From contig JAGOQB010000004.1 in the NCBI GenBank assembly GCA_017991675.1, positions 1 through 64,000 of the forward strand: DNA of 64,000 bases, written 5' to 3'. A program made the position numbers and the translations under genes. Shown one piece after another: positions 56,580 through 64,000 of the stretch. Each line of letters opens with the position of its first letter. Positions within the stretch are counted from its first letter, which is position 1. Below the pieces are notes generated by a model, which saw only the letters and a list, made by a program, of their open reading frames with translations, ran no database searches and was not told the origin of the DNA. This DNA comes from Phenylobacterium sp. (GTDB lineage: Bacteria; Pseudomonadota; Alphaproteobacteria; Caulobacterales; Caulobacteraceae).

Positions 56580-56631
56580 GCCCACCGCTTAGCATTGACG
56601 CCCGCGCCAGGGCCAATCCGCGCCCCAAACG

Positions 56632-58701
56632 CTAAGCCGCCTTCTGAAGTTCCTGCTTCACGCGTTCGGCCAGAGTCTTGATGTCGATCGGCTTGGGCAG
56701 GAACGAGACGTTCTCTTCCCCCTCCAGCAGGTTCGAGAACTCGGCCTCGGCATAGCCGGAAATGAACATCACCGGCGCGCCGGCCAGATAGGCGCGGGCG
56801 TGCTTGAGCAGATCGGGCCCCTGCATGCCCGGCATCACCACGTCCGAGATCATCAGGTCGATCTCGCCGGCGTGCTGTTCGGCCAGCTCCAGGGCTTCTT
56901 CGCCCGACCCGGCCTCGATCACCTCGTAGCCGCGGGCCCGCAGCAGCTTGGCCGCCACGGTGCGGACGGCGTCCTCGTCCTCGACGAACAGGATGCGCCC
57001 GGCCCCCGACAGGTCGCGCGCCTTGGGCGGCGCCTTGCTGGCGGCCGGCTCGGGCGCGGGCGCCGCGGCGGTCGGGATGTGGACCGGCAGGAAGATTCGG
57101 AACGCCGCGCCCTCGCCGGGCTTGGAGGCGACGCTGATCCAGCCGTCCGACTGCTTGACGATGCCATAGACGGTGGCCAGGCCCAGGCCCGTCCCCTCCC
57201 CCACCGGCTTGGTGGTGAAGAACGGGTCGAAGATCTTGTCCATGACCTCGGGCGGGATGCCGGGGCCGTCGTCGGAAACCTCGATCAGCGCCTGGTCGCC
57301 CTTAGCGGCCGGATAGCCCTGGGCGGCGGCCTCGTCCTGGGTCAGCCGCGCCAGGCGGATGCGGACCACGCCGCCGCCGTGGGCGCGCACCGCGTCGCGC
57401 GCATTGACCGCCAGGTTCATGACCGCGGTCTCGATCTGGCTGCGGTCGGCGCGCACGTGCGGCAGGTTGCGGCCGTACTCGGTCTCCAGCTTCACGTCCT
57501 CGTAGAGCACGCGGCGCAGCAGCACCTCGGATTCGCTGATCAGCTCGCCGAGGTCGAGGGTCTCGCGCTGCACGGTCTGCTTGCGCGAGAAGGCCAGCAG
57601 CTTGCGGACCAGGTCGGCGGCTCGCGTCGAGGTCGAGCGGATCTCGTTCAGGCCCTCATAGGAGGGATCGCCGACCGGGTGGCGCTGGGCCAGCACGTCC
57701 AGCTGGAAAAAGATCGCGGTCAGCAGGTTGTTGAAGTCGTGGGCGACGCCGCCGGCCAGTTGGCCGATGGCCTGCATCTTCTGGCTCTGCGAGAGTTGCA
57801 GCTCGATCTGCTTCTGCTCGGAGACGTCGACCAGATAGGCGACCCAGCGGCCGTCGCTCTTGGACAGATAGAGGTGGGCGATCTTGGCCGGATCCTTGGC
57901 CAGCCGCACTTCCAGCGCCCCGACGTGTCCCTCGGCCAGCTTCTGGACGGCGTCGGCGCGCGAGGCGGCGTCGATCAGGTCGCCGAACCGCGAGCCGCTG
58001 GCCCCGCCGCCCGACAGCCCGGCGAGCGCGGGATTGGCCTCGATGATCGTCGCCTCGAACGGGTCATCGCCGTCCAGCAGGGCCGCGCCGAACGGCGAGG
58101 CGGCGGCGAAGGCGTCGAGCACCTTGGGCGGCGGCGGCTTGGCGCTGCTGAACGCCTGCAGCACCTCGGCCGCGGCCGGCGGCAGGGCCAGCGGCGGCGC
58201 CTCGGCCAGCCGCACCAGGAAGCGGCGCTCGCCCAGCGGGGCGACGGTGGCCGAGTGTTCCGAGCCGTTGTTGCGGATCGAGGCCTGGGCCGTCTCGCCG
58301 CGGCGGGCCGCGGTCAGGGCCGAGAACAGGCTGGCCGCCGAGGCGCCGCCCTTGGGCAGACGGGCGGCCGCGCCGAGCAGCGAACGCCAGGCGGCGTTGG
58401 CCGCGTGGATGCGCCCGTCGGCGGCGGCGATCGCTGCCGGCTCGCTCAGGGCGTCGACCATCTGATCGGCGCCGGGTTCGCCCGCCGCGGCCGGCTCGGC
58501 CGAGTTGCGCAACGCAAACAGCCCCAGGCACGCCACGCCGAACAGCCCGATCAGCAGCATCACCCCGGCGCGCGTGGCGGGGCCGGCGTTGAAGGCCGGC
58601 ACCGCCGCAAAACCCACGGCGGCGAGAAAGCACAGCACGGCCAGCGCCGTCATCGGGTCGAAGCGGCGGGCCGCGCGGTCCTGCGTCTTGGGCTTGGCCA
58701 T
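56632..58701 (-). CDS. cckA: Hybrid histidine kinase CckA
   Basis: A protein of about 689 residues: two membrane segments (about 17-34 and 45-64), PAS-like region(s), a HisKA domain with [17 protein letters not shown], an HATPase domain ([29 protein letters not shown]), and a receiver domain ([28 protein letters not shown]). It starts phosphotransfer through ChpT to CtrA and CpdR in Caulobacter. With the ATG at 58701 the phospho-sites fall at about His321 and Asp620, close to His322 and Asp623 known for C. crescentus CckA; a GTG at 58758 would add 19 residues. It follows flhB on the same strand. Confidence 0.94.
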   Translation of the reverse strand: MAKPKTQDRAARRFDPMTALAVLCFLAAVGFAAVPAFNAGPATRAGVMLLIGLFGVACLGLFALRNSAEPAAAGEPGADQMVDALSEPAAIAAADGRIHAANAAWRSLLGAAARLPKGGASAASLFSALTAARRGETAQASIRNNGSEHSATVAPLGERRFLVRLAEAPPLALPPAAAEVLQAFSSAKPPPPKVLDAFAAASPFGAALLDGDDPFEATIIEANPALAGLSGGGASGSRFGDLIDAASRADAVQKLAEGHVGALEVRLAKDPAKIAHLYLSKSDGRWVAYLVDVSEQKQIELQLSQSQKMQAIGQLAGGVAHDFNNLLTAIFFQLDVLAQRHPVGDPSYEGLNEIRSTSTRAADLVRKLLAFSRKQTVQRETLDLGELISESEVLLRRVLYEDVKLETEYGRNLPHVRADRSQIETAVMNLAVNARDAVRAHGGGVVRIRLARLTQDEAAAQGYPAAKGDQALIEVSDDGPGIPPEVMDKIFDPFFTTKPVGEGTGLGLATVYGIVKQSDGWISVASKPGEGAAFRIFLPVHIPTAAAPAPEPAASKAPPKARDLSGAGRILFVEDEDAVRTVAAKLLRARGYEVIEAGSGEEALELAEQHAGEIDLMISDVVMPGMQGPDLLKHARAYLAGAPVMFISGYAEAEFSNLLEGEENVSFLPKPIDIKTLAERVKQELQKAA

Positions 58702-58776
58702 GGGACGGTCCCGGTTGAATTCGAACGAGGAGGCCTGCGCCTCCGGCGAATCAGTCACGCAATGTTCTCATATTTC

Positions 58777-59865
58777 TCAGTGGTGGCGGGCCTTTGCGGC
58801 CACCTTGGCGCTGCTCTGCATGATGAAGCCGATCAGCTTGGCCACCGCTTCGTAGTGAGCCGGCGGAATGAAGTCGTCGAGTTCGACCGCCGCATAGAGC
58901 GCGCGGGCCAGCGGCGGGTCCTCGATGACCGGGACGCCATGCTCCTCGGCCAGGGCCCGGATCTTCAGCGCGACGGCGTCCATGCCCTTGGCGACGCACT
59001 GCGGCGCAGCGGCCTCGCCGGCCTCGTAGCGCAGCGCCACGGCGTAGTGGGTCGGGTTCATCACCACCATGGTGGCGTTGGGCACGGCGGCCATCATCCG
59101 GCGGCGCGAACGCTGGATGGCGATCTGGCGGCGCTTGGCCTTGAAGTGGGGATCGCCTTCCGAGTTCTTGAACTCTTCCTTCTGCTCTTCCTTGGTCATC
59201 CGCATGCGCTTGAGGAAGCGCTGACGCTGCCAGAACCAGTCGAAGCCGGCGATCACCAGCATCAGGGCGGCGGTGGCGAACACCAGCTTGCGCAGGATCT
59301 CGACCATCAGCGGCAGCATCGCCGCCGGGTCCAGGGCGGCCAGTTCCTTCAGCGGGTGGATGTAGGGCTTCATCACCACCCAGCCGACCCAGCCGACCAT
59401 CACGATCTTCACCAGCGACTTGAAGAACTGCATCAGGCCGTCAGGGCCGAGCGTGCGCTTGAGCCCGGCCAGCGGCGAGACCTTCTTCCAGTCCGGCTTG
59501 ATCTTCGAGGGACTGTACATCAGCCCGGTCTGAACCAGGTTGCCGGCCGCGCCCATCACGGCGGCCACCAGCATCACCGCCAGCAGGATCGGGGCGGCGG
59601 CGCGCGCGGCGTGGCGGGCCACCTCGATCGCGCCGTGCCCCTCCAGGTTCATGCTGTCGGGATGGGCGATGAACGGCAGCAGTTCGGCGGCCAGGTTGCG
59701 CGACATCCAGCCGCCGGCGATGGCGATCACCGCCGCGGCGCCGGCGAACGAGGCCAGCATCGCCAGGTCGGGGGTCTTGGCGACATCGCCCTTCTCGCGC
59801 GCCTTGGCGAGTTTCTGGGGTGTCGCCTCTTCTGTCTTGGAGGCTGCGTCCTGTTCGTCGGCCAT
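58777..59865 (-). CDS. flhB: Flagellar export switch protein FlhB
   Basis: A protein of 362 residues: a short basic N-terminus (KTEEATPQKLAKAREKGDVA), four membrane segments, and a cytoplasmic domain with the self-cleaving NPTH at 270-273 (VVMNPTHYAVALRYE). Cleavage switches secretion from rod/hook to filament substrates. It starts three bases after the fliR stop and ends about 75 bases before the preferred cckA start. Confidence 0.96.
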   Translation of the reverse strand: MADEQDAASKTEEATPQKLAKAREKGDVAKTPDLAMLASFAGAAAVIAIAGGWMSRNLAAELLPFIAHPDSMNLEGHGAIEVARHAARAAAPILLAVMLVAAVMGAAGNLVQTGLMYSPSKIKPDWKKVSPLAGLKRTLGPDGLMQFFKSLVKIVMVGWVGWVVMKPYIHPLKELAALDPAAMLPLMVEILRKLVFATAALMLVIAGFDWFWQRQRFLKRMRMTKEEQKEEFKNSEGDPHFKAKRRQIAIQRSRRRMMAAVPNATMVVMNPTHYAVALRYEAGEAAAPQCVAKGMDAVALKIRALAEEHGVPVIEDPPLARALYAAVELDDFIPPAHYEAVAKLIGFIMQSSAKVAAKARHH

Positions 59866-59868
59866 GAC

Positions 59869-60624
59869 CTAGCCCAGGAACAGCGAGACGAGCTCGCGAT
59901 AGCGGTTGAGCCAGACCATGCCGATCACGCCAAGGCTGAGCGCGAAGATCGACAGCCCCAGCAGCACGATCAGCGGGGTGACGACGAAGAACACCTGGAA
60001 CTGCGGCATCACCCGCCCGACCAGGCCGGCAGCGACGTTGAAGATCACCGAGAACACCACCACCGGCGCGGCCAGCTGCAGGCCCAGCCGGAACGAGCCG
60101 GCCACCGTCTGCACCGCCAGCTGGGCGCTGTCGGCGATCGCCAGCTCGCGGCTGAACGGGAACACCGCATAGGACCGCACGATCGCGGCCAGGAACATGT
60201 GGTGCAGGTCGGTGGTCATGATCAGGGTCACCCCGATCAGCATCAGGAAGGTCCCGAGCGTCGTCGACGGCTGCGCCTGGCCCGGCGCGGCGGTCTGGGC
60301 GAAGGACAGCGTCGTCTGGATCGAGATGATTTCGCCGGCCGTCGACAGCGACGACAGGAACAGTTTGAGGATCGTGCCGATCATCAGCCCGATCAGCAGC
60401 TCCTTGATCACCGCCCCGGCCACGCCCGACACCGTGCCCGGCACCGGCAGGCCCTGGGCCACGATCGGCATCAGCATCAGCGCCATCAGGAAGGCGAACG
60501 CCAGCCGGATGCGCGGCGGCACGCTGGTGTCGCCGAAGCCGGGCAGCAGCATGAGGATCGCGCCCACCCGGGCGAAGATCAGCCCGGCGGCGTAGACCTG
60601 ATTGGCGGCGGCGAAGCTTTCCAT
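59869..60624 (-). CDS. fliR: Flagellar export protein FliR
   Basis: A membrane protein of 251 residues with about six hydrophobic segments (RVGAILMLLPGFGDTSVPPR in the first third; the end includes FFVVTPLIVLLGLSIFALSL). It is part of the FliPQR export gate in the basal body. It follows fliQ by 19 bases and precedes flhB by three. Confidence 0.95.
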   Translation of the reverse strand: MESFAAANQVYAAGLIFARVGAILMLLPGFGDTSVPPRIRLAFAFLMALMLMPIVAQGLPVPGTVSGVAGAVIKELLIGLMIGTILKLFLSSLSTAGEIISIQTTLSFAQTAAPGQAQPSTTLGTFLMLIGVTLIMTTDLHHMFLAAIVRSYAVFPFSRELAIADSAQLAVQTVAGSFRLGLQLAAPVVVFSVIFNVAAGLVGRVMPQFQVFFVVTPLIVLLGLSIFALSLGVIGMVWLNRYRELVSLFLG

Positions 60625-60643
60625 GCGGGCGGCCGGTCGGCCG

Positions 60644-60907
60644 CTACATCGCCGCGATGCGGGCGGCGATCTGGCGCATGAAGCCGCTCATCAGCGCGCC
60701 CATCAGCGGCAGGAACAGCAGCAGCGACAGGAAGATCGCGACGATCTTCGGCGCATAGACCAGGGTGGCTTCCTGGATCTGGGTCAGGGCCTGCATCAGG
60801 CCGACGCCGACCCCGACCACCAGCCCGACGATCAGCACCGGGGCGCAGAGCTGGATGGTGAGCCAGATGGCGTCGCGACCGACATCCAGAACTTCGGCGC
60901 CGCTCAT
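60644..60907 (-). CDS. fliQ: Flagellar export protein FliQ
   Basis: A protein of 87 residues with two membrane helices (LCAPVLIVGLVVGVGVGLMQ and IVAIFLSLLLFLPLMGALMS) joined by the conserved ALTQIQEATLVYAPK. Part of the FliPQR gate. A CtrA-like box lies 55-69 bases upstream, so this gene probably heads a fliQ-fliR-flhB-cckA unit. Confidence 0.95.
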   Translation of the reverse strand: MSGAEVLDVGRDAIWLTIQLCAPVLIVGLVVGVGVGLMQALTQIQEATLVYAPKIVAIFLSLLLFLPLMGALMSGFMRQIAARIAAM

Positions 60908-60961
60908 CGGTAGGCCTCATGGGTACGCGTTAATCGCTGGAAACCAGCTAGGTCGAAATTG

Positions 60962-60976
60962 CCTACTTATGGTTAA
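60962..60976 (-). promoter_or_regulatory. CtrA-like box upstream of fliQ
   Basis: On the minus strand the sequence reads TTAACCATAAGTAGG: a perfect TTAA with the CCAT that often follows it in CtrA sites, and after seven bases a degenerate second half (TAGG for TTAA). The distance to the fliQ start is 55 bases and it sits in the gap after the transporter gene. Confidence 0.65.
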
Positions 60977-60983
60977 CGAAGGG

Positions 60984-62528
60984 CTACTTCGAAGGTTCGA
61001 GCGCCCGCGCCGCCTGGGCCGGCGACAGCTTGCCGCGATCACGGTCGACGCTGTAGTTCGCCGCCCGCATCGCCTCCACCGAGATCGACCCGACCAGCGG
61101 CCGCAGGGCCTCGAGCAGCCGCGCATCGTCGGCCCGCTTGGGCGAGACCAGGATCACCGCGTCATAGGGCGGCAGCGCGCCCTTGGGGTCGCTGAGCACC
61201 ACCAGCTTGTCGGCGGCGATCCGCCCATCCGACGAGAATGCGGAGATCACGTCCGCCTCGCCGCCCGACAGCGCCCGGTACATGAAGGTCGGCTGGAACG
61301 AGCGCTCGGTCCTGAAATTGAAGTCGTAGGCCGCGTCGACGGCCTTCCATTCCGGCCGCGACAGGAACTCGATATCGGAACCCAGCGCCAGACGCGGCGC
61401 CTGGCGCGCGAGGTCGGCGAGGCTGGCGATCCCCAGCGCCCCGGCCCGGTCGGCGCGCATGGCGAAGGCGTAGGCGTTCTCGAAGCCCAGCGAGCCCAGC
61501 ACCACGACGCCGTCGCGGCGCTGCAGTTCGGCAGTCAGCTCGGCCAGCACAGCCTCGCGGCCGGGGTTGTCCTGCCGCTTCAGGACGTTGGTCCACAGCG
61601 TGCCGGTGTAGTCGACATAGGCGTCGATCTCGCCCGCCGCGAGCGCGCGATAGGCCACCGCCGAGCCGAGATCCTCCTTGCGCGACACCCGCGCGCCGGT
61701 CGCCTCCAGCCGCTCGGCCATCAGCTCGGCCAGGATGTACTGCTCGGAGAAGTTCTTGGCCCCGACCACATAGCTCGCCGGCTTGCCGAACGCCGCCAGC
61801 GGGCTCATCGCCGCCAGCGCGCCGAGCGCCAGCAGCGCCGCGCCGGCGACCACCAGGCCGCGCCGGCGCCTGGCCGCCCCGGTCTCGATCAGGCCCAGCA
61901 GCTGGTCGACGGTCATCGCCAGGGCCGCCGAGGCCGCGCAGCCGAACAGCACGAACACCCAGTTCTCGGTCTGCAGCCCGGCGAAGATGTAGTTGCCGAG
62001 GCTGGTCTGGCCGACCGGGGTCGACAGCGTCGCCGCGCCGATGGTCCAGACCGCGGCGGTGCGCACGCCGGCCATGATCACTGGCATCGCCAGCGGCAGT
62101 TCGACCTGGAACAGTCGCTGACGAGGGGTCATGCCCACCCCGTCAGCCGCCTCGCGCACCGCCGGATCGACCCCGAGGATGCCGGTGGTCGCCGTGCGCA
62201 GGATCGGCAGCATCGAATAGAGCGTCAGGGCCAGCAGCGAGGGCAGAAAGCCCAGCGCCGAGAACCCCTTGCCGAACACCGCCTGGCTTGCCGCCGACAC
62301 CCCCAGAAGCACCGGGTAGAACAGCGCCAGCAGCGCCAGGCTGGGAATGGTCTGGATCAGGCCGGCGAAGGCCAGCACCGGCCAGCGCAGGCGCGGGCTG
62401 CGGCTGGCGGCGACCGCCAACGGCAGGCTGATCAGCACGCCGAGCACCAGGGCGCTGGCGCTCAGCACCACGTGCCAGGCCAGGTAGTCGGGCAGCAGCG
62501 CGAAGGCCTGGGCGATACGTTCGTTCAC
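60984..62528 (-). CDS. Osmoprotectant-type ABC transporter permease fused to substrate-binding domain
   Basis: A protein of 514 residues of the OpuB/ProW-like type. Residues 1-215 are a permease with about five or six membrane segments and the EAA-like loop GVDPAVREAADGVGMTPRQR. A further hydrophobic stretch near residue 235 anchors a periplasmic OpuAC-type binding domain (about 255-510; VGAKNFSEQYILAELMAERL; AYVDYTGTLWTNVL). It would bind and import a quaternary amine such as glycine betaine or choline. The GTG start overlaps the ATPase stop (GTGA). Confidence 0.9.
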   Translation of the reverse strand: MNERIAQAFALLPDYLAWHVVLSASALVLGVLISLPLAVAASRSPRLRWPVLAFAGLIQTIPSLALLALFYPVLLGVSAASQAVFGKGFSALGFLPSLLALTLYSMLPILRTATTGILGVDPAVREAADGVGMTPRQRLFQVELPLAMPVIMAGVRTAAVWTIGAATLSTPVGQTSLGNYIFAGLQTENWVFVLFGCAASAALAMTVDQLLGLIETGAARRRRGLVVAGAALLALGALAAMSPLAAFGKPASYVVGAKNFSEQYILAELMAERLEATGARVSRKEDLGSAVAYRALAAGEIDAYVDYTGTLWTNVLKRQDNPGREAVLAELTAELQRRDGVVVLGSLGFENAYAFAMRADRAGALGIASLADLARQAPRLALGSDIEFLSRPEWKAVDAAYDFNFRTERSFQPTFMYRALSGGEADVISAFSSDGRIAADKLVVLSDPKGALPPYDAVILVSPKRADDARLLEALRPLVGSISVEAMRAANYSVDRDRGKLSPAQAARALEPSK

Positions 62529-63292
62529 GCCCCGCCCCCCAGCCGCTCACGCAGCCGCTCGGCCTGGCGGCGCGGCGCCTCCAAGAGGTTGCGCACTTCA
62601 GGATCGGTGGTGGTGGCCAACAGGTTCGCCGGACCGCCGTCGGCCAGAACCCGCCCGCCGGCCAGCACCACGATGCGGTCGGCCAGCAGCACCGCCTCGG
62701 CCATGTCGTGGGTGACCATCACCGTGGTCAGGCCGAGCTTGTCGTGCAGCGCCCGGTAGTCGCCGCCCAGCGCGTCGCGGGTCAGCGGATCGAGCGCGCC
62801 GAACGGCTCGTCCATCAGCATGATCTTCGGCTCGGCCGCCAGCGCGCGCGCCACGCCGACCCGCTGGCGCTGCCCGCCCGAGAGCTCGGAGGGCGCGCGC
62901 CCGGCGACCGCCGCCGGCAAGGCTACGAGATCGAGCAGTTCATCGACGCGCCGCGCGATCCGCGCCTTGTCCCAGCCCAGCAGGCGCGGGGTCACGGCGA
63001 TGTTTTCGGTTACGGTCAGGTGCGGGAAGAGACCCACCTCCTGGAACACGTAGCCGATCTTCCGGCGCAGCAGGTGGCCCGGCAGGGCGCGCGCGTCCTC
63101 GCCGGCGATGCGCACGCGCCCGGCGTCGGGTTCCGACAGGCCGTTGATGGTCTTGAGCAGCGTGGTCTTGCCCGATCCCGAGGGCCCGACCAGGGCGACG
63201 AACTCGCCCGGGGCGATCGCCAGATCGACGCCGGCCAGGGCCGCGTGGGCCCCGAAACGCTTGTCGATGTTCGAAAGCTCGATCGCCGCCAT
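62525..63292 (-). CDS. Osmoprotectant-type ABC transporter ATPase
   Basis: A protein of 255 residues. Walker A is GPSGSGKTTLLKTINGL, the Q-loop region has IGYVFQEVGLFPHLTV, the signature is LSGGQRQRVGVARAL, Walker B KIMLMDEPFGALD, and the H-loop VMVTHDMAEA. No CBS domains at the C-terminus, unlike ProV/OpuAA. It powers the fused permease/binding protein encoded just downstream, overlapping by four bases. It lies between fliE and fliQ on the same strand. Confidence 0.93.
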   Translation of the reverse strand: MAAIELSNIDKRFGAHAALAGVDLAIAPGEFVALVGPSGSGKTTLLKTINGLSEPDAGRVRIAGEDARALPGHLLRRKIGYVFQEVGLFPHLTVTENIAVTPRLLGWDKARIARRVDELLDLVALPAAVAGRAPSELSGGQRQRVGVARALAAEPKIMLMDEPFGALDPLTRDALGGDYRALHDKLGLTTVMVTHDMAEAVLLADRIVVLAGGRVLADGGPANLLATTTDPEVRNLLEAPRRQAERLRERLGGGA

Positions 63293-63341
63293 GGCCTAGC
63301 CGTAACACGGCGAGGTGGAAGGGGAACCCCCGCCTCGCCCG

Positions 63342-63650
63342 TCAGATCGGCATGCGCATGATTTCCTGGTAGGCGTTGATCACCTGGTCGCGGACGGCCA
63401 TCACCGTCTCCAGGCTCGCCTCGGCCGCGGAAATCGCGGTCACCACGTCGATCAGCTCGGCCTTGCCGGCCACCTGGGCGGCGATCTGGCCTTCGGCCTT
63501 CTTGGTGTTGTGCATGACGTCGTTCATGGCCGACTTGACCATGGAGCCGAAGTCGAGGCCCTGGTCCTCCTGGCTGGCCGACGGCGGCTTGATCACCGCG
63601 GTGTTCTGGGTGGCGGCGTAGGCCTTGGCGGCGGCGAGCGCGGTCATCAT
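63342..63650 (-). CDS. fliE: Flagellar hook-basal body protein FliE
   Basis: A protein of 102 residues that joins the MS ring to the rod. The C-terminal helix [20 protein letters not shown] followed by [11 protein letters not shown] is the family signature. Its ATG is 14 bases after the flgC stop, so it is in the same operon. Confidence 0.94.
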   Translation of the reverse strand: MMTALAAAKAYAATQNTAVIKPPSASQEDQGLDFGSMVKSAMNDVMHNTKKAEGQIAAQVAGKAELIDVVTAISAAEASLETVMAVRDQVINAYQEIMRMPI

Positions 63651-63663
63651 GGCTTAGGCCGCC

Positions 63664-64000
63664 CTACTTCTTGAGGATGTCGAGGGTGCGCTGCTCCATG
63701 GCGCGCGCCGTCTCGATGACGTTGAGGTTGGCTTCGTAGGCCCGCTGGGCCTCCTTCATGTCCAGCGCCTCGACCAGGGTGTCGACATTGGGCAGCTTCA
63801 CATAGCCCTTGTCGTCGGCCGACGGATGGCTGGGGTCGTAGACGCTGCGGAAGTCCTTGCGGTCGGGTTCGACGCGCGCGACGCGCACGCCCTGCCCGGC
63901 GTTCGTCTGGTAGGGCGTGAACACCGGCACCTGGCGACGATAGGGGTCGCCGCCCGGCTGGCGCGACACCGACTGGGCGTTGGCCATGTTCTCGGCGATC
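63664..64000 (-). CDS. flgC: Flagellar basal-body rod protein FlgC (5' end beyond window)
   Basis: The last 112 residues or so of FlgC, the proximal rod protein. The window edge cuts the gene: codons for IAEN precede MANAQSVSRQPGGDPYRRQV, matching the conserved AENMAN of the N-terminal rod domain. DDKGYVKLPNVDTLVEALD and MKEAQRAYEANLNVIETARA are the C-terminal rod motifs. The visible ATG at 63987 is internal, not the start. Upstream genes (probably flgB) lie outside the window. Confidence 0.94.
   Translation of the reverse strand, partial: IAENMANAQSVSRQPGGDPYRRQVPVFTPYQTNAGQGVRVARVEPDRKDFRSVYDPSHPSADDKGYVKLPNVDTLVEALDMKEAQRAYEANLNVIETARAMEQRTLDILKK

Noticed and set aside
56800-60681. Long open frame of about 1290 codons on the plus strand across cckA, flhB and fliR
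   Set aside because: Antisense shadow of well-identified minus-strand genes; composition is low-complexity, dominated by H, R, G, D and Q.

Overview
The window is a stretch of ordinary, gene-dense, high-GC chromosome from an alphaproteobacterium, most likely a member of Caulobacteraceae (Caulobacter or Phenylobacterium type). The evidence is: a CckA-type hybrid kinase directly downstream of fliQ-fliR-flhB with a CtrA-like box in front; a recA gene with an alphaproteobacterial GTTC-N7-GTTC LexA box; several large TonB-dependent receptors; a PEPxxWA-CTERM protein; and a bolA / CGFS-glutaredoxin cluster. No rRNA, tRNA, CRISPR array, phage or insertion sequence was found, and no gap without a gene exceeds about 250 bases.

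Layout. 1-7.6 kb: a thioesterase and a TonB receptor converge on a Tat-exported amidohydrolase, followed by an AbgT-type transporter with a small partner gene and a second thioesterase. 7.7-16.4 kb: purL with a coupled unknown gene, then cinA/amidohydrolase on the other strand, a serine hydrolase, bolA, a degenerate aldo/keto reductase, grx4, a small thioesterase, a metallo-beta-lactamase-fold lactonase and a small lipoprotein. 16.4-27 kb: core genes (rpsD, trmJ, icd, alaS, recA) mixed with a 20-residue-repeat exported protein, a nitronate monooxygenase, a VOC protein and a PEPxxWA-CTERM protein.

27-43.4 kb is a nutrient-acquisition region. A FecA-like (STN) receptor is divergent from an ECF sigma factor / FecR pair. 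It is followed by an exported M20 peptidase, a 925-residue exported M14 peptidase, a second large TonB receptor divergent from a TPR/2OG-Fe(II) oxygenase, a dicarboxylate/amino-acid symporter and an exported alpha/beta hydrolase. Together these suggest regulated uptake and breakdown of peptide or amide substrates (inference). 43.4-55.7 kb: two tiny membrane proteins, GFA, NUDIX, an EAL phosphodiesterase with a coupled acetyltransferase, a fatty-acid desaturase, an acyl-CoA synthetase, a CurA-type reductase, a VTT membrane protein, a DbpA-domain DEAD-box helicase and a TIGR03862-type flavoprotein.

55.7-64 kb, all on the minus strand: an MscS channel, cckA, flhB, fliR, fliQ, a two-gene osmoprotectant-type ABC transporter, fliE and the 3' part of flgC. 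The ABC pair sits between flagellar genes, and fliQ-fliR-flhB-cckA appears to have its own CtrA-like promoter site, so the cell-cycle kinase could lie under feedback from its own pathway.

The less ordinary items are the Rhs-like 20-residue-repeat protein, the aldo/keto reductase lacking its catalytic tyrosine, a long interrupted palindrome at 50013-50065, three convergent gene pairs that share a CTAG double stop, and the transporter insertion in the flagellar cluster. No clearly new defence or mobile system was found.
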